A stretch of DNA of 64,000 nucleotides from [Eubacterium] eligens ATCC 27750. Lineage in GTDB: Bacteria; Bacillota; Clostridia; Lachnospirales; Lachnospiraceae. The notes under the pieces were generated by a model. That model saw nothing but the letters and a program-made list of their open reading frames with translations, was not told the origin of the DNA and did no database searches. This document shows, piece by piece, positions 52,002-61,000 of the stretch. The translations under genes were made by a program, and so were the position numbers. The stretch spans positions 20,001 to 84,000 of the forward strand of contig NC_012778.1 in assembly GCF_000146185.1 (NCBI RefSeq). Direction: 5' to 3'. Each line of letters begins with the position of its first letter. Positions within the stretch are counted from its first letter, which is position 1.

Positions 52002-53534
52002 ATGGAACGCTTGTCAAGATATGGCAGACGAATGAAGCTCACAATGATTAACACAATGACAGTTGCGAGCCTTGTCTGTATTATAGCAATTCCATTTTTG
52101 ACTAAAAATTTATTAAAAACGGAAGCTGATTATTATAGTATAACAATTAATGGCATGAAGGTTGGTGCAGCCAACACTGAAGAAGAGGTTATTATTGCTC
52201 TTGCTTCAGCAAGACAGGAATTAAGTGCACAGTATAGTGATGTTGTGTATATGGATCCTGACATTGAGATTAATAAAGAAAGCAGGAATGTTGCACAAAG
52301 AATGAGTGTGAATCAGTTGTCAGGCGCTATTTACAGTTATATGTTCGATAATGTTATGGATGTTGATTTCCATATGTATTATACAGTAAGACTTGGAGAT
52401 TTCGTTGTTACATTGGAGTCTAAGGAAGATGTAATAAAGTTATTTGAGAAGCTGATACAGAAGTATGATCCGAACAATGCATTTACAGTGTCTCTTGATA
52501 CACTTGATGCTGCTACAGGAACTTATACTGTTTCAGTTAATGAGAAGGCTAAAGAAAGTACAGCAGCAGAGATTGTTTCATCAGCTATCAGTGGTACAGC
52601 GGTATCACAGGATGGGCAGACTGTTGCTGACGGAGACGGGCTTACAGGTATTGGTTTCAGTAATGATGTGGTTGTTGTTGAAGTACCGGCAGATAATGCT
52701 GTAACAACTTCAGTTACAGATGCCTATGAAAATATAACTAAGGAGCATGCTGAAAAGACAGTATATACTGTTCAGGCAGGAGATGTTTTATCAGTTATTG
52801 CCCAGAATAACGGACTTACAATATCAGAGTTATTAAGTCTTAATTCTAATCTGACAGAGAATAGTGTTATTGCACCAGGAGACTCAATAATTATTACTGT
52901 TCCAAAGTCAGAGATATCAGTTATAACAACTTATCAGATGAGTTATGAGGAGGATTACGAAGCAGAGCCTAATTATGAGGATGATAATACTAATTACAGA
53001 GGAACCAATACTGTTATATCTGAAGGCACTGTAGGACACAGAGCAGTAATAGCAGAGGTTACTTATACTAATGGTAATGAGACTGGAAGAACATATGTAA
53101 AGGAAGATATTATTAAGGAATCTGTTCCTAAGACTATTGCGGTTGGAACACTTACCCCTCCAACATATTTAAAGCCGGTAGCTGGAGGTTCGTTCTCGTC
53201 AGGATATGGCTACAGATGGGGAAGTCTTCATAAAGGTGTTGACTGGTCTGTAACACAGGGAACAACAGTTACAGCAGCAGCAGCAGGAACTGTAACAAGA
53301 GCAGGATGGTTTGCTGATTATGGATATTGCGTAGATATAACGCACAGTAACGGAACAATGACAAGATATGGTCATCTTAGTTCTATAAATGTAAGCGTTG
53401 GACAGAGCGTATCACAGGGACAGGCTATTGCCGCATCAGGTAATACAGGCTACAGTACAGGCCCGCATCTTCATTTTGAAATATGGGTTGGAGGTTCTCC
53501 TGTTAATCCGCTTAACTATGTTAATAAGTACTAG
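52002..53534 (+). CDS. Peptidoglycan hydrolase with LysM, G5 and M23 domains
   Basis: A 510-aa surface enzyme. It has one membrane segment (about 20-40), a long stalk, a LysM domain (from about 250: YTVQAGDVLSVIAQNNGLTI), a G5 domain (about 305-385) and a C-terminal M23 peptidase. The zinc and catalytic residues are complete: HKGVD in the first motif, GHLS and HLHFE. It cuts peptide cross-links and is thought to act in cell separation or wall growth. ATG 52002 is chosen because GGAGG lies 5 nt upstream; the TTG 51990 overlaps that site. WalR-like boxes lie upstream. Confidence 0.92.
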   Translation: MERLSRYGRRMKLTMINTMTVASLVCIIAIPFLTKNLLKTEADYYSITINGMKVGAANTEEEVIIALASARQELSAQYSDVVYMDPDIEINKESRNVAQRMSVNQLSGAIYSYMFDNVMDVDFHMYYTVRLGDFVVTLESKEDVIKLFEKLIQKYDPNNAFTVSLDTLDAATGTYTVSVNEKAKESTAAEIVSSAISGTAVSQDGQTVADGDGLTGIGFSNDVVVVEVPADNAVTTSVTDAYENITKEHAEKTVYTVQAGDVLSVIAQNNGLTISELLSLNSNLTENSVIAPGDSIIITVPKSEISVITTYQMSYEEDYEAEPNYEDDNTNYRGTNTVISEGTVGHRAVIAEVTYTNGNETGRTYVKEDIIKESVPKTIAVGTLTPPTYLKPVAGGSFSSGYGYRWGSLHKGVDWSVTQGTTVTAAAAGTVTRAGWFADYGYCVDITHSNGTMTRYGHLSSINVSVGQSVSQGQAIAASGNTGYSTGPHLHFEIWVGGSPVNPLNYVNKY

Positions 53535-53561
53535 AGTGATAAAATTACCGGATATTTTTAT

Positions 53562-53588
53562 AAGGCTGCCCTGATAAAGGACAGCCTT
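53562..53588 (+). terminator. Terminator after the M23 gene
   Basis: Stem AAGGCTG(c)CC/GG(a)CAGCCTT with a 7-nt loop and a short, imperfect T-run. Confidence 0.7.
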
Positions 53589-53676
53589 TGTTATGTGACA
53601 AATTGCAATTTTTTGCATATAATTATAACAAGGGTGAATTTGCCATATTTTTATAAATGTATTTGCAACGAAAATC

Positions 53677-53704
53677 TTTACAAATCAAAGTTCTGTGATA
53701 TACT
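53677..53704 (+). promoter_or_regulatory. Putative murA promoter
   Basis: TTTACA (53677-53682), 16-bp spacer and an extended -10 TGA-TATACT (TATACT at 53699-53704). Confidence 0.65.
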
Positions 53705-53739
53705 TTATAAGATGTGACTATTATGTTTAGAGGTGCTAT

Positions 53740-55035
53740 ATGGAACAATATGTTGTCAAGGGTGGAGTGCCACTCAGAGGAAAAGTTTCCATTGGTGGTG
53801 CGAAGAATGCAGCTTTAGGTATTCTTGCAGCAGCAATTATGACAGATGATACTGTAACAATTGAAAATGTACCTAATGTTAGAGACACAAGAGTTTTACT
53901 TCAGGCTATAGAAGGAATTGGTGCTAAGGTTAAGTATGTTTATAACAATTCCGTTCAGATAAATGGTGGTTCAATCTGTGATACCAATGTAGAATATGAT
54001 TATATAAGAAAAATAAGAGCATCTTACTATCTGTTAGGTGCTTTACTTGGTAAGTACAATGAGGCTCATGTTGCACTCCCAGGAGGATGCAATATCGGAA
54101 GCCGTCCAATTGACCAGCATATCAAGGGCTTTAAGGCACTTGGTGCGGATGTTGATATAGATTGTGGAGTTGTACATGCAAAGGCAGAGAAGCTTACAGG
54201 AGCTCATGTTTATTTTGATGTTGTAACAGTTGGTGCAACAATTAACCTTATGATGGCTTCATGTATGGCAGAGGGAGACACTATTCTGGAAAATGCGGCT
54301 AAGGAACCGCATATAGTTGATGTAGCGAATTTCCTTAATTCTATGGGTGCTAACATTAAAGGTGCAGGAACTGATGTAATCCGTATCAAAGGCGTTAAGA
54401 GACTTCACGGATGTACTTATTCTATTATTCCGGATCAGATTGAGGCCGGAACATTTATGATGGCAGCAGCAGCTACACATGGTGATGTTGTTATTCAGGA
54501 TATTATTCCTAAGCATATGGAATCAATATCTGCAAAGTTAATTGAGATGGGATGCAGGATTGAGGAAGGTGATGACAGCTTAAGAGTTATAGCAGAGGGC
54601 TGTACACTTAGGAGTACTAATGTTAAGACTTTGCCATATCCTGGATTTCCAACGGATATGCAGCCACAGATTTCAGTTGTACTTGCACTTGCTGAAGGTT
54701 CAAGTATGGTAACTGAGAGCATATTTGAGAACAGATTCAAATATGTAGATGAGCTTGGAAGAATGGGTGCCAAGATTAAGGTTGAGGGTAACACAGCCTA
54801 TATTGAAGGTGTTAAAAGTTTTTGTGGTGTGCAGCTTAATGCTCCGGATTTAAGAGCTGGTGCGGCACTTGTTATTGCTGCGCTCGCAGCAGATGGTATA
54901 TCAGAGATTGATGATATTGAGTATATCCAGAGAGGTTATGAGGATTTTGAAGGAAAGATTACTAACCTTGGTGGAATTATTAAAAGAGTTGATTCAGAGA
55001 GAGAACTTCAGAAGTTCAGGCTCAAGATAGGTTAA
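53740..55035 (+). CDS. murA: UDP-N-acetylglucosamine 1-carboxyvinyltransferase
   Basis: The first committed enzyme of peptidoglycan synthesis, transferring enolpyruvate to UDP-GlcNAc. The 431-aa protein has the substrate-binding KNAALGILAAA near residue 22 and the catalytic loop ALPGGCNIGSRPIDQHIKG with Cys near 117, the fosfomycin target. It also has Arg of RKIRASYYLLG and the DRAG-like segment DLRAGAALVIAALAA. The length matches the family. It has its own promoter and terminator and lies between an M23 hydrolase and a two-component system. Confidence 0.96.
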   Translation: MEQYVVKGGVPLRGKVSIGGAKNAALGILAAAIMTDDTVTIENVPNVRDTRVLLQAIEGIGAKVKYVYNNSVQINGGSICDTNVEYDYIRKIRASYYLLGALLGKYNEAHVALPGGCNIGSRPIDQHIKGFKALGADVDIDCGVVHAKAEKLTGAHVYFDVVTVGATINLMMASCMAEGDTILENAAKEPHIVDVANFLNSMGANIKGAGTDVIRIKGVKRLHGCTYSIIPDQIEAGTFMMAAAATHGDVVIQDIIPKHMESISAKLIEMGCRIEEGDDSLRVIAEGCTLRSTNVKTLPYPGFPTDMQPQISVVLALAEGSSMVTESIFENRFKYVDELGRMGAKIKVEGNTAYIEGVKSFCGVQLNAPDLRAGAALVIAALAADGISEIDDIEYIQRGYEDFEGKITNLGGIIKRVDSERELQKFRLKIG

Positions 55036-55041
55036 TTGCAG

Positions 55042-55072
55042 GCTGTAGCGGATATTCCGTTACAGCTGTTTT
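55042..55072 (+). terminator. Terminator after murA
   Basis: Stem GCTGTAGCGG/CCGTTACAGC (one G-U pair) with a 5-nt loop and TGTTTTAATTT. Confidence 0.82.
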
Positions 55073-55098
55073 AATTTATATTTAATAAAATTAATACA

Positions 55099-55114
55099 TT
55101 TGTAATGTTACAAA
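55099..55114. promoter_or_regulatory. TTTGTAA/TTACAAA palindrome before the two-component system
   Basis: TTTGTAATGTTACAAA has 7-bp arms around a TG centre. It contains the half-site TGTAAT in one direction and TGTAAC in the other, close to the WalR half-site TGTWAH. It lies about 43 bp upstream of the histidine-kinase start and is a candidate autoregulation site. Confidence 0.4.
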
Positions 55115-55156
55115 TATCCCTGTATATGGTAGTATTGAGAGGAAAAGGGGTTAATT

Positions 55157-56665
55157 ATGAAGCTAAAGAATAAGTTGTATATTTCTTTCTGTATTATGGT
55201 TATACTTCCTGTGCTTCTGAGTGGTCTTGCTCTGGGAGGTCTGTATTGTGTACAGAAGGAAAGCATTGAGAGAACATATAATGTAGATGATGGGGCAATT
55301 CTCGTTGGCGTATATTCACCTATAATACTTTTTGGAAAGATTACTGACAGCATATATAAGGATATGAAGACGGAGGTTGATACTTCGCCGGAGCAGTTTA
55401 CTAATAAGGAATATCTTGATGAATTATCAGGAGAGCTGTCATCTAAGATGTCCTGTCTTGTTGTAAGAAGGAATGGAATTATTATATATAATTCAACAGA
55501 AGCACCAGACAGCGAAATTGTAAAGATTCTTCCTGATTATTCTGCTGATGAAGAGAATGTTTCTGATGTTGGAACTTACAAGGGGGGAGAGTACCAGAGT
55601 CTTATAAAACAGCTTAATTTTAAGGATTCAGAAGATAATTTTTACAGCGTGTCAATTGTTACTTCATTGAAACAGATTCTTCCACAGGTTAAGACATTTA
55701 TAATGCAGGTTATATTTGTTATAATTATGGTGTTAATTATTACAAGTCTTGGACTTACTCTGTGGATATACAGTTCTATTGTTAAGCCACTTAATAAGCT
55801 GAAGCTTGCAACTGATAATATTAAAGAAGGCAATATGGATTTCGAGATGCCAAAGGTATCTAATAATGAAATCGGAGATGTATGCCGGGATTTTGAGGAG
55901 ATGAGAGTCGTACTTAAGCAGAGTGCGGAGGATAAGATTAAGTCTGATGCCGAGGAAAAGGAGCTTATCAGAAATATTTCACATGACTTAAAGACACCGC
56001 TTACGGCTATTAAAGGATATGTGGAAGGCTTGCGTGACGGAATTGCCAACACGCCTGAAAAGCAGGCTAAGTATATCCAGACTATTGCTAACAAGGTTAA
56101 TGATATGGACAAGCTGATTGATGAGCTTACTATATATTCAAGGCTTGATACTAACAGGGTTCCATATACATTTGTCAGATGTAATGTAAGTGACTATTTT
56201 GGAGACTGTTGTGAAGAGATAGGCACTGAGCTTGAGGCAAGCCAGATTGAACTGGAATATAATGACCATCTTACTGAGCCGGCATATATGAATGTTGATC
56301 CGGAGCAGCTAAAGAGGGTTGTTAATAATATTATAAGTAACTCAGTTAAGTATATGGCTGAGGGACGACAGGGAAAGATTAAGATTGACCTGTACGATGA
56401 AGGCGACTACATTCATGCAATATTCTCAGATAACGGTATTGGCATTGCAGCTAAAGATGTTGAGAGAATATTTGAGCGTTTCTATAGAACTGATGAATCA
56501 AGAAACAGCAAGCATGGTGGAAGTGGTATAGGCCTTGCAATTGTTAAGAAGATTGTTGAGGACCACAAAGGAAAAATATGGGCAGAGAGTGTAGAGGGCG
56601 AAGGCACGACCATGCATCTTAATCTGCTTAAAGCAAAGGATGAAGAGAATCCTGAGAATGCATAA
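55157..56665 (+). CDS. Sensor histidine kinase (HAMP-HisKA-HATPase)
   Basis: A 502-aa membrane sensor: first membrane helix about 7-30, an extracytoplasmic domain (about 31-180), second helix about 185-205, HAMP linker, phospho-acceptor helix with NISHDLKTPLTAIKGY (His about 276) and an ATPase domain. The ATPase domain has an N box (VVNNIISNSVKYM), SDNGIGI, FERFYRTDESR and GGSGIGLAIVKK. No PAS domain is visible, unlike most WalK. The response regulator follows, overlapping its stop. Position next to murA and the WalR-like boxes upstream suggest a cell-wall signal; this is inference. Confidence 0.93.
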   Translation: MKLKNKLYISFCIMVILPVLLSGLALGGLYCVQKESIERTYNVDDGAILVGVYSPIILFGKITDSIYKDMKTEVDTSPEQFTNKEYLDELSGELSSKMSCLVVRRNGIIIYNSTEAPDSEIVKILPDYSADEENVSDVGTYKGGEYQSLIKQLNFKDSEDNFYSVSIVTSLKQILPQVKTFIMQVIFVIIMVLIITSLGLTLWIYSSIVKPLNKLKLATDNIKEGNMDFEMPKVSNNEIGDVCRDFEEMRVVLKQSAEDKIKSDAEEKELIRNISHDLKTPLTAIKGYVEGLRDGIANTPEKQAKYIQTIANKVNDMDKLIDELTIYSRLDTNRVPYTFVRCNVSDYFGDCCEEIGTELEASQIELEYNDHLTEPAYMNVDPEQLKRVVNNIISNSVKYMAEGRQGKIKIDLYDEGDYIHAIFSDNGIGIAAKDVERIFERFYRTDESRNSKHGGSGIGLAIVKKIVEDHKGKIWAESVEGEGTTMHLNLLKAKDEENPENA

Positions 56666-56691
56666 TGAAACTACACGAAAGGGGACTGGCT

Positions 56692-57381
56692 ATGAGCAAG
56701 ATATTAATTGTAGAAGATGAAGAGAGTATTGCAGATATTGAGAAGGATTACCTTGAACTTAACGGATATGAGGTTGAGGTATGTAATGATGGAACAAGTG
56801 GCCTTGCGGCTGCACTGCATGAGGATATTGATATGTGTATCCTTGATATTATGCTTCCCGGAACTGATGGTTTCGAGATATGCAAGCAGGTAAGAGAAGT
56901 TAAGGATATTCCTATTATCATGGTATCTGCCAAGAAGGAAGATATTGATAAGATAAGAGGGCTTGGAGTTGGTGCGGATGATTACATGACCAAGCCATTC
57001 AGCCCTAGTGAGCTTGTTGCAAGAGTAAAGGCACATCTTGCAAGATATGACAGACTTGTAAGTAATTCTAAGAACAATAACAATATTATTGAAATCAGAG
57101 GAATAAAGATTGATAAGACAGCAAGAAGAGTATTTGTTAATGGTGAGGAGAAGCCATTTACAACAAAGGAATTCGACCTTCTTACGTTCCTTGCAGAGAA
57201 TCCTAACCATGTCTTCACTAAGGAAGAACTTTTCAAGGAAATCTGGGATATGGATTCAATCGGTGACATCGCAACTGTAACTGTCCACATCAAGAAAATC
57301 AGAGAGAAGATTGAGCTTGATACAAGCAAGCCTCAGTATATTGAGACAATCTGGGGAGTAGGGTACAGATTTAAAATGTAA
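56692..57381 (+). CDS. OmpR-family response regulator
   Basis: The partner of the histidine kinase at 55157. The 229-aa protein has a receiver domain with MSKILIVEDEES, the phosphorylated Asp52 in ILDIMLPGTDG, and the VSAKKED and TKPF segments. The C-terminal winged helix contains TKEFDLLTFLAENPNHVFTK and VTVHIKKIREK, as in PhoB/WalR. ATG 56692 is chosen because AAGGGG lies 7 nt upstream; the longer frame begins at 56665 on the kinase stop. It would bind tandem direct repeats, as found at 51933-51960. Confidence 0.93.
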   Translation: MSKILIVEDEESIADIEKDYLELNGYEVEVCNDGTSGLAAALHEDIDMCILDIMLPGTDGFEICKQVREVKDIPIIMVSAKKEDIDKIRGLGVGADDYMTKPFSPSELVARVKAHLARYDRLVSNSKNNNNIIEIRGIKIDKTARRVFVNGEEKPFTTKEFDLLTFLAENPNHVFTKEELFKEIWDMDSIGDIATVTVHIKKIREKIELDTSKPQYIETIWGVGYRFKM

Positions 57382-57509
57382 AAGACTAAACTTATAGGCT
57401 ATACCATAATGCAGAATGAGTTTGAAAACATACAAATTGACCTACTAGTTATGAATAGAAAGCTTGTTCAATAGGTAATTGGCCACATCCAGCAAAATAC
57501 CAGACAGTA

Positions 57510-58187
57510 TCACCCAATCGAAAACTCAGGTGTAACTCTGAATGTTTCATTCTCAATTGTAAGTGAAACAGCGCACAGTGCAATCTGGTTTCTTTTAAAT
57601 GCCACTGCTTTAACGGCGTTATCCATGCCGCAATCAGCAGTGGCATATTTATAATCTCCAACAAGCGGGTGCCTGCGGCTTGCAAACTGTACTCTTATCT
57701 GGTGATGTCTGCCGGTAATCAGATGTATTCTTACATGTGTAATGTCTTTAACTTCATCATAAGATATCACTTCATATTCAAGCTTTGAAAGCTTTGCTTC
57801 TTTATCATTAGCGGCGGCGTCTGCCGGAACTATGGCTGATGTGTTCGTTCTTCCATCTTTCTTTAAATAATCAACAAAAGTTCCTTTTGATTCGGATAGT
57901 TTTCCACATATTAAAGCTTCATATTGTTTATTAAATCCGCCCTCCTTCTGCATTAGTGTGGAATACTTTGCTGCTGCAGACTTATTCTTTGCAATAAGCA
58001 CAAGTCCCGAAACCGGCCGGTCGAGGCGGTTGATTATTGCTGCATATGCAGGCTTTCCCTGTGAAGCGTTGTAAGTCATAACTTCGCTTACAAGGTCCAA
58101 ATCAAATCCTTTCGCACCCTGGGATAGCTGTCCGGCTGGTTTATTCACTATAATAATGTCTTTAGTTTCGTGTATTATATTAAGCAT
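57510..58187 (-). CDS. RluA family pseudouridine synthase
   Basis: It isomerises uridine in RNA. The 225-aa protein is of the short form without an S4 domain, with the start IHETKDIIIVNKPAGQLSQG and the catalytic Asp in NRLDRPVSGLVLIA, where the family has HRLDxxTSG. It also has the segment RIHLITGRHHQIRVQFAS and LVGDYKY. Targets of this short type include tRNA or 23S positions and cannot be told. AAAGGA precedes the ATG by about 8 nt. It lies alone, convergent with the two-component system. Confidence 0.9.
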   Translation of the reverse strand: MLNIIHETKDIIIVNKPAGQLSQGAKGFDLDLVSEVMTYNASQGKPAYAAIINRLDRPVSGLVLIAKNKSAAAKYSTLMQKEGGFNKQYEALICGKLSESKGTFVDYLKKDGRTNTSAIVPADAAANDKEAKLSKLEYEVISYDEVKDITHVRIHLITGRHHQIRVQFASRRHPLVGDYKYATADCGMDNAVKAVAFKRNQIALCAVSLTIENETFRVTPEFSIG

Positions 58188-58319
58188 GGTTGTGTCCTTT
58201 TTATGTTTTTATTAAGAATACATGCGTTTTAATAATTAATCAACAACATTCGGCGAATAAATGTCCCAGCCACGCACACACTAATTAAACGATAAGTATT
58301 AGCAGGTGTGAGGTGGCAT

Positions 58320-59390
58320 ATGGGTGAAAATGTGTGGGATTTCAGGAAGCGGCTGACATTGCTTTTTGGCAGTGCCGTTATTATTGCGGTGGTTTTCTTT
58401 ATATTCAAGGTGCTTTTTTATTATGTGTGGCCGTTCATGCTTGCATTCTGTTTTGCGGTGCTGCTTCAGAAGCCGATAGTGGGGCTGGCGAAACTTTTAA
58501 GGGAGAAAAAGACTCTTGCTGCGAGTATAGTTGTAACAATGGTGACGCTTATAATTCTTTCAGTGCTGTTGTATGTCGGTTATATGGCGTTTCGCGAACT
58601 TAAAGATTTCATAGCTAATTTTGATGAGAACATTAACAGCCTTGATGGGCAGTTTAAGCTTGTATGCTGCCGTATTGATGGCTGGATTAAGTTGAAAGAA
58701 GGCTGCAGTTACGCATTTTTTGAAAAATGTAAAGGGATAATTATAGATGGAGACGGACAGCAGATGTTCTTTACAATTATGAGAAAACATTCTGTTCCGG
58801 TTATAACATGGTGCGTTATGGCGGTTGCCGGACTTGTGGTGTGCTTTATTGGAACGATATATGCGGCGGCTGGAATTGAGAAGTACAGAAGCTGGCGGGA
58901 GAACACTATATTTAAGGGCGAAGTCGGGGCGGTGCATGTGGGACTTCGCAATTTGATAAATGTATATTTCAGGGTGCAGCTTATTATAATGTCGATAAAT
59001 ATTGTGGTGTGTTCAACAGCATTTTTAATGATAGGCAATCCTTATGCGATTCTTCTTGGTGTGCTGACTGGGATTATTGACGCACTTCCGATATTTGGTA
59101 CGGGAACAGTACTGATACCATGGGCTGTGGGAAGCCTGCTTTTCGGACATGTGAAAAATGCGGTGATTCTTGTGGTGTTGTATATTGTCACATATTTTGT
59201 GAGGGAGATTATGGAGTCAAAATGTATGGGTGACAGAATGGGAATTGCACCATTTACAATGCTTGCGGTTATATATATCGGGATACTTGTGTATGGGGTT
59301 GTCGGATTTATTCTTGGACCAATATCATATTGTATAATAAAAGCACTTGTTCTTTACTTGAAAAGCATTTTAGAACATGATAAACTCTAG
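58320..59390 (+). CDS. AI-2E/YtvI-like multi-pass membrane protein
   Basis: A 356-aa membrane protein of the AI-2E transporter superfamily, closest in layout to YtvI-type proteins. It has two N-terminal helix pairs, a soluble stretch of about 60 residues (about 95-155) and then five or six helices. The segment GIIDALPIFGTGTVLIPWAV in the second half is characteristic of the family (DALPIxGTG). GAGGTGG lies just before ATG 58320; the GTG at 58308 overlaps it. Members export or transport diverse small molecules; some YtvI proteins belong to sporulation. The exact role is unknown. Confidence 0.75.
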   Translation: MGENVWDFRKRLTLLFGSAVIIAVVFFIFKVLFYYVWPFMLAFCFAVLLQKPIVGLAKLLREKKTLAASIVVTMVTLIILSVLLYVGYMAFRELKDFIANFDENINSLDGQFKLVCCRIDGWIKLKEGCSYAFFEKCKGIIIDGDGQQMFFTIMRKHSVPVITWCVMAVAGLVVCFIGTIYAAAGIEKYRSWRENTIFKGEVGAVHVGLRNLINVYFRVQLIIMSINIVVCSTAFLMIGNPYAILLGVLTGIIDALPIFGTGTVLIPWAVGSLLFGHVKNAVILVVLYIVTYFVREIMESKCMGDRMGIAPFTMLAVIYIGILVYGVVGFILGPISYCIIKALVLYLKSILEHDKL

Positions 59391-59415
59391 TGGTGCCGTC
59401 AATGGCAGGCGGACA

Positions 59416-59454
59416 ATGCGAAGCAGCATTCGCATCAGGCTCCGTATGAAACGG
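59416..59454 (+). other. Two hairpins in the proS leader
   Basis: ATGCGAA-N6-TTCGCAT (59416-59435) and CCGT-ATGAA-ACGG (59442-59454) lie in the 93-bp gap before proS. They lack T-runs, so they are not terminators. The gap is too short for a T-box, and no specifier or T-box sequence is seen. Confidence 0.4.
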
Positions 59455-59483
59455 GTCTGTAATGTCATAGAAAGAGGTTTATT

Positions 59484-60923
59484 ATGGCAGAAGATAAGAA
59501 ATTAGTAGAAGCGATTACATCCATGAAAGAGGATTTCGCTCAGTGGTACACAGATGTGTGTAAGAAGGCAGAGCTTATGTCTTACTCAAGCGTCAAGGGA
59601 TGCATGATTTTTAAGCCGGCTGGATATGCAATCTGGGAGAATATTAAGAATGAGATGGACAGAAGATTCAAGGAAACAGGTGTTGAGAATGTTTATCTTC
59701 CAATGTTCATTCCAGAGAGCCTTCTTGAGGTTGAGAAGGATCATGTAGAAGGATTTGCACCAGAAGTTGCATGGGTAACTTATGGCGGACTTAATCCACT
59801 TCAGGAAAGAATGTGTGTAAGACCTACATCAGAGACACTTTTCTGTGATTTCTATAAAGATGAGATACAGTCATACAGAGATTTACCAAAGGTATATAAC
59901 CAGTGGTGTTCAGTTGTAAGATGGGAGAAGGAGACAAGACCATTCCTTCGTTCAAGAGAGTTCTTATGGCAGGAAGGCCATACAGCACATGCTACAGCAG
60001 AAGAGGCTGAGGCACGTACACAGCAGATGCTTAACCTTTACGCTGACTTCTGTGAGGAAGTTCTTGCAATTCCTGTAATTAAGGGACGTAAGACTGATAA
60101 GGAGAAGTTTGCAGGTGCAGAGGCTACGTATACTATCGAGGCGCTTATGCATGATGGTAAGGCCCTCCAGTCAGGTACAAGCCATAACTTTGGTGATGGA
60201 TTTGCCAAAGCATTTGGTATCCAGTACACAGATAAGGATAATAAGTTAAAATATGTTCACCAGACTTCATGGGGAACAACAACAAGACTTATCGGTGCTG
60301 TTATCATGACTCATGGTGATGATTCAGGACTTGTGCTTCCACCTAAGGTTGCACCTGTTCAGGTTGATGTTATTCCTATTATGCAGAAGAAGGCAGGCGT
60401 TCTTGACAAGGCTTATGAAGTTGGCCAGGCTCTTAAGGCAGCAGGACTTCGTGTTAAGGTTGATGATTCAGATAAGAATCCTGGCTGGAAGTTCTCTGAG
60501 CAGGAGATGCGTGGTATCCCTGTAAGAGTTGAGATGGGACCAAGAGATATTGAGGCTAATCAGGCTGTTATTGTTCGTCGTGATACAAGAGAGAAGATTA
60601 CTGTATCCATCGATGAGCTTGCAGACAGAATTCCAGAAATTCTTGATACTATCCAGAAGGATATGCTTGAGAGAGCAAGAGCTCACAGAGAAGCTCATAC
60701 ATATACAGCTCTTAATTATGATGAATTCAAGGATACAGCAGCTAATAAGGCTGGATTCATCAAGGCTATGTGGTGTGGAGACCAGGCTTGTGAGGACAAG
60801 ATTAAGGAAGATACTACATGTACATCAAGATGTATGCCATTTGCACAGGAGAAGTTAAGTGATGTGTGCGTATGCTGTGGTAAGCCGGCTAAGGCTATGG
60901 TTTACTGGGGTAAGGCATATTAA
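59484..60923 (+). CDS. proS: Prolyl-tRNA synthetase (eukaryote/archaea-like form)
   Basis: It charges tRNA-Pro. The 479-aa class II enzyme is the short type without the bacterial editing insertion. Features are [12 protein letters not shown] with motif 1 near residue 75, and [20 protein letters not shown] segments (here [11 protein letters not shown]). Motif 2 is [20 protein letters not shown], followed by [20 protein letters not shown] as motif 3. The C-terminal zinc-like part has Cys in CTSRC and CVCC. AAAGAGG precedes ATG 59484. It is a single-gene unit ending in a bidirectional terminator. Confidence 0.96.
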   Translation: MAEDKKLVEAITSMKEDFAQWYTDVCKKAELMSYSSVKGCMIFKPAGYAIWENIKNEMDRRFKETGVENVYLPMFIPESLLEVEKDHVEGFAPEVAWVTYGGLNPLQERMCVRPTSETLFCDFYKDEIQSYRDLPKVYNQWCSVVRWEKETRPFLRSREFLWQEGHTAHATAEEAEARTQQMLNLYADFCEEVLAIPVIKGRKTDKEKFAGAEATYTIEALMHDGKALQSGTSHNFGDGFAKAFGIQYTDKDNKLKYVHQTSWGTTTRLIGAVIMTHGDDSGLVLPPKVAPVQVDVIPIMQKKAGVLDKAYEVGQALKAAGLRVKVDDSDKNPGWKFSEQEMRGIPVRVEMGPRDIEANQAVIVRRDTREKITVSIDELADRIPEILDTIQKDMLERARAHREAHTYTALNYDEFKDTAANKAGFIKAMWCGDQACEDKIKEDTTCTSRCMPFAQEKLSDVCVCCGKPAKAMVYWGKAY

Positions 60924-60943
60924 TTCTAAGAAGTGTTAATTAT

Positions 60944-60992
60944 AATAACCCTCATCGGATTTGCCAGAAGGCAGCCGGTGAGGGTTATTTTA
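60944..60992. terminator. Bidirectional terminator between proS and cca
   Basis: Stem AATAACCCTCA (60944-60954) / TGAGGGTTATT (60979-60989), extended by CGG/CCG, with a 20-nt loop, flanked by A/T-rich runs on both sides. Confidence 0.9.
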
Positions 60993-61000
60993 TGATTATA

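Noticed and set aside
57449..57685. Minus-strand 78-aa frame overlapping the end of the pseudouridine synthase gene
   Set aside because: It is a shifted frame of the real gene with no ribosome site.
59391..59483. T-box leader for proS
   Set aside because: The region is too short and lacks stem I motifs, a proline specifier and the T-box sequence.
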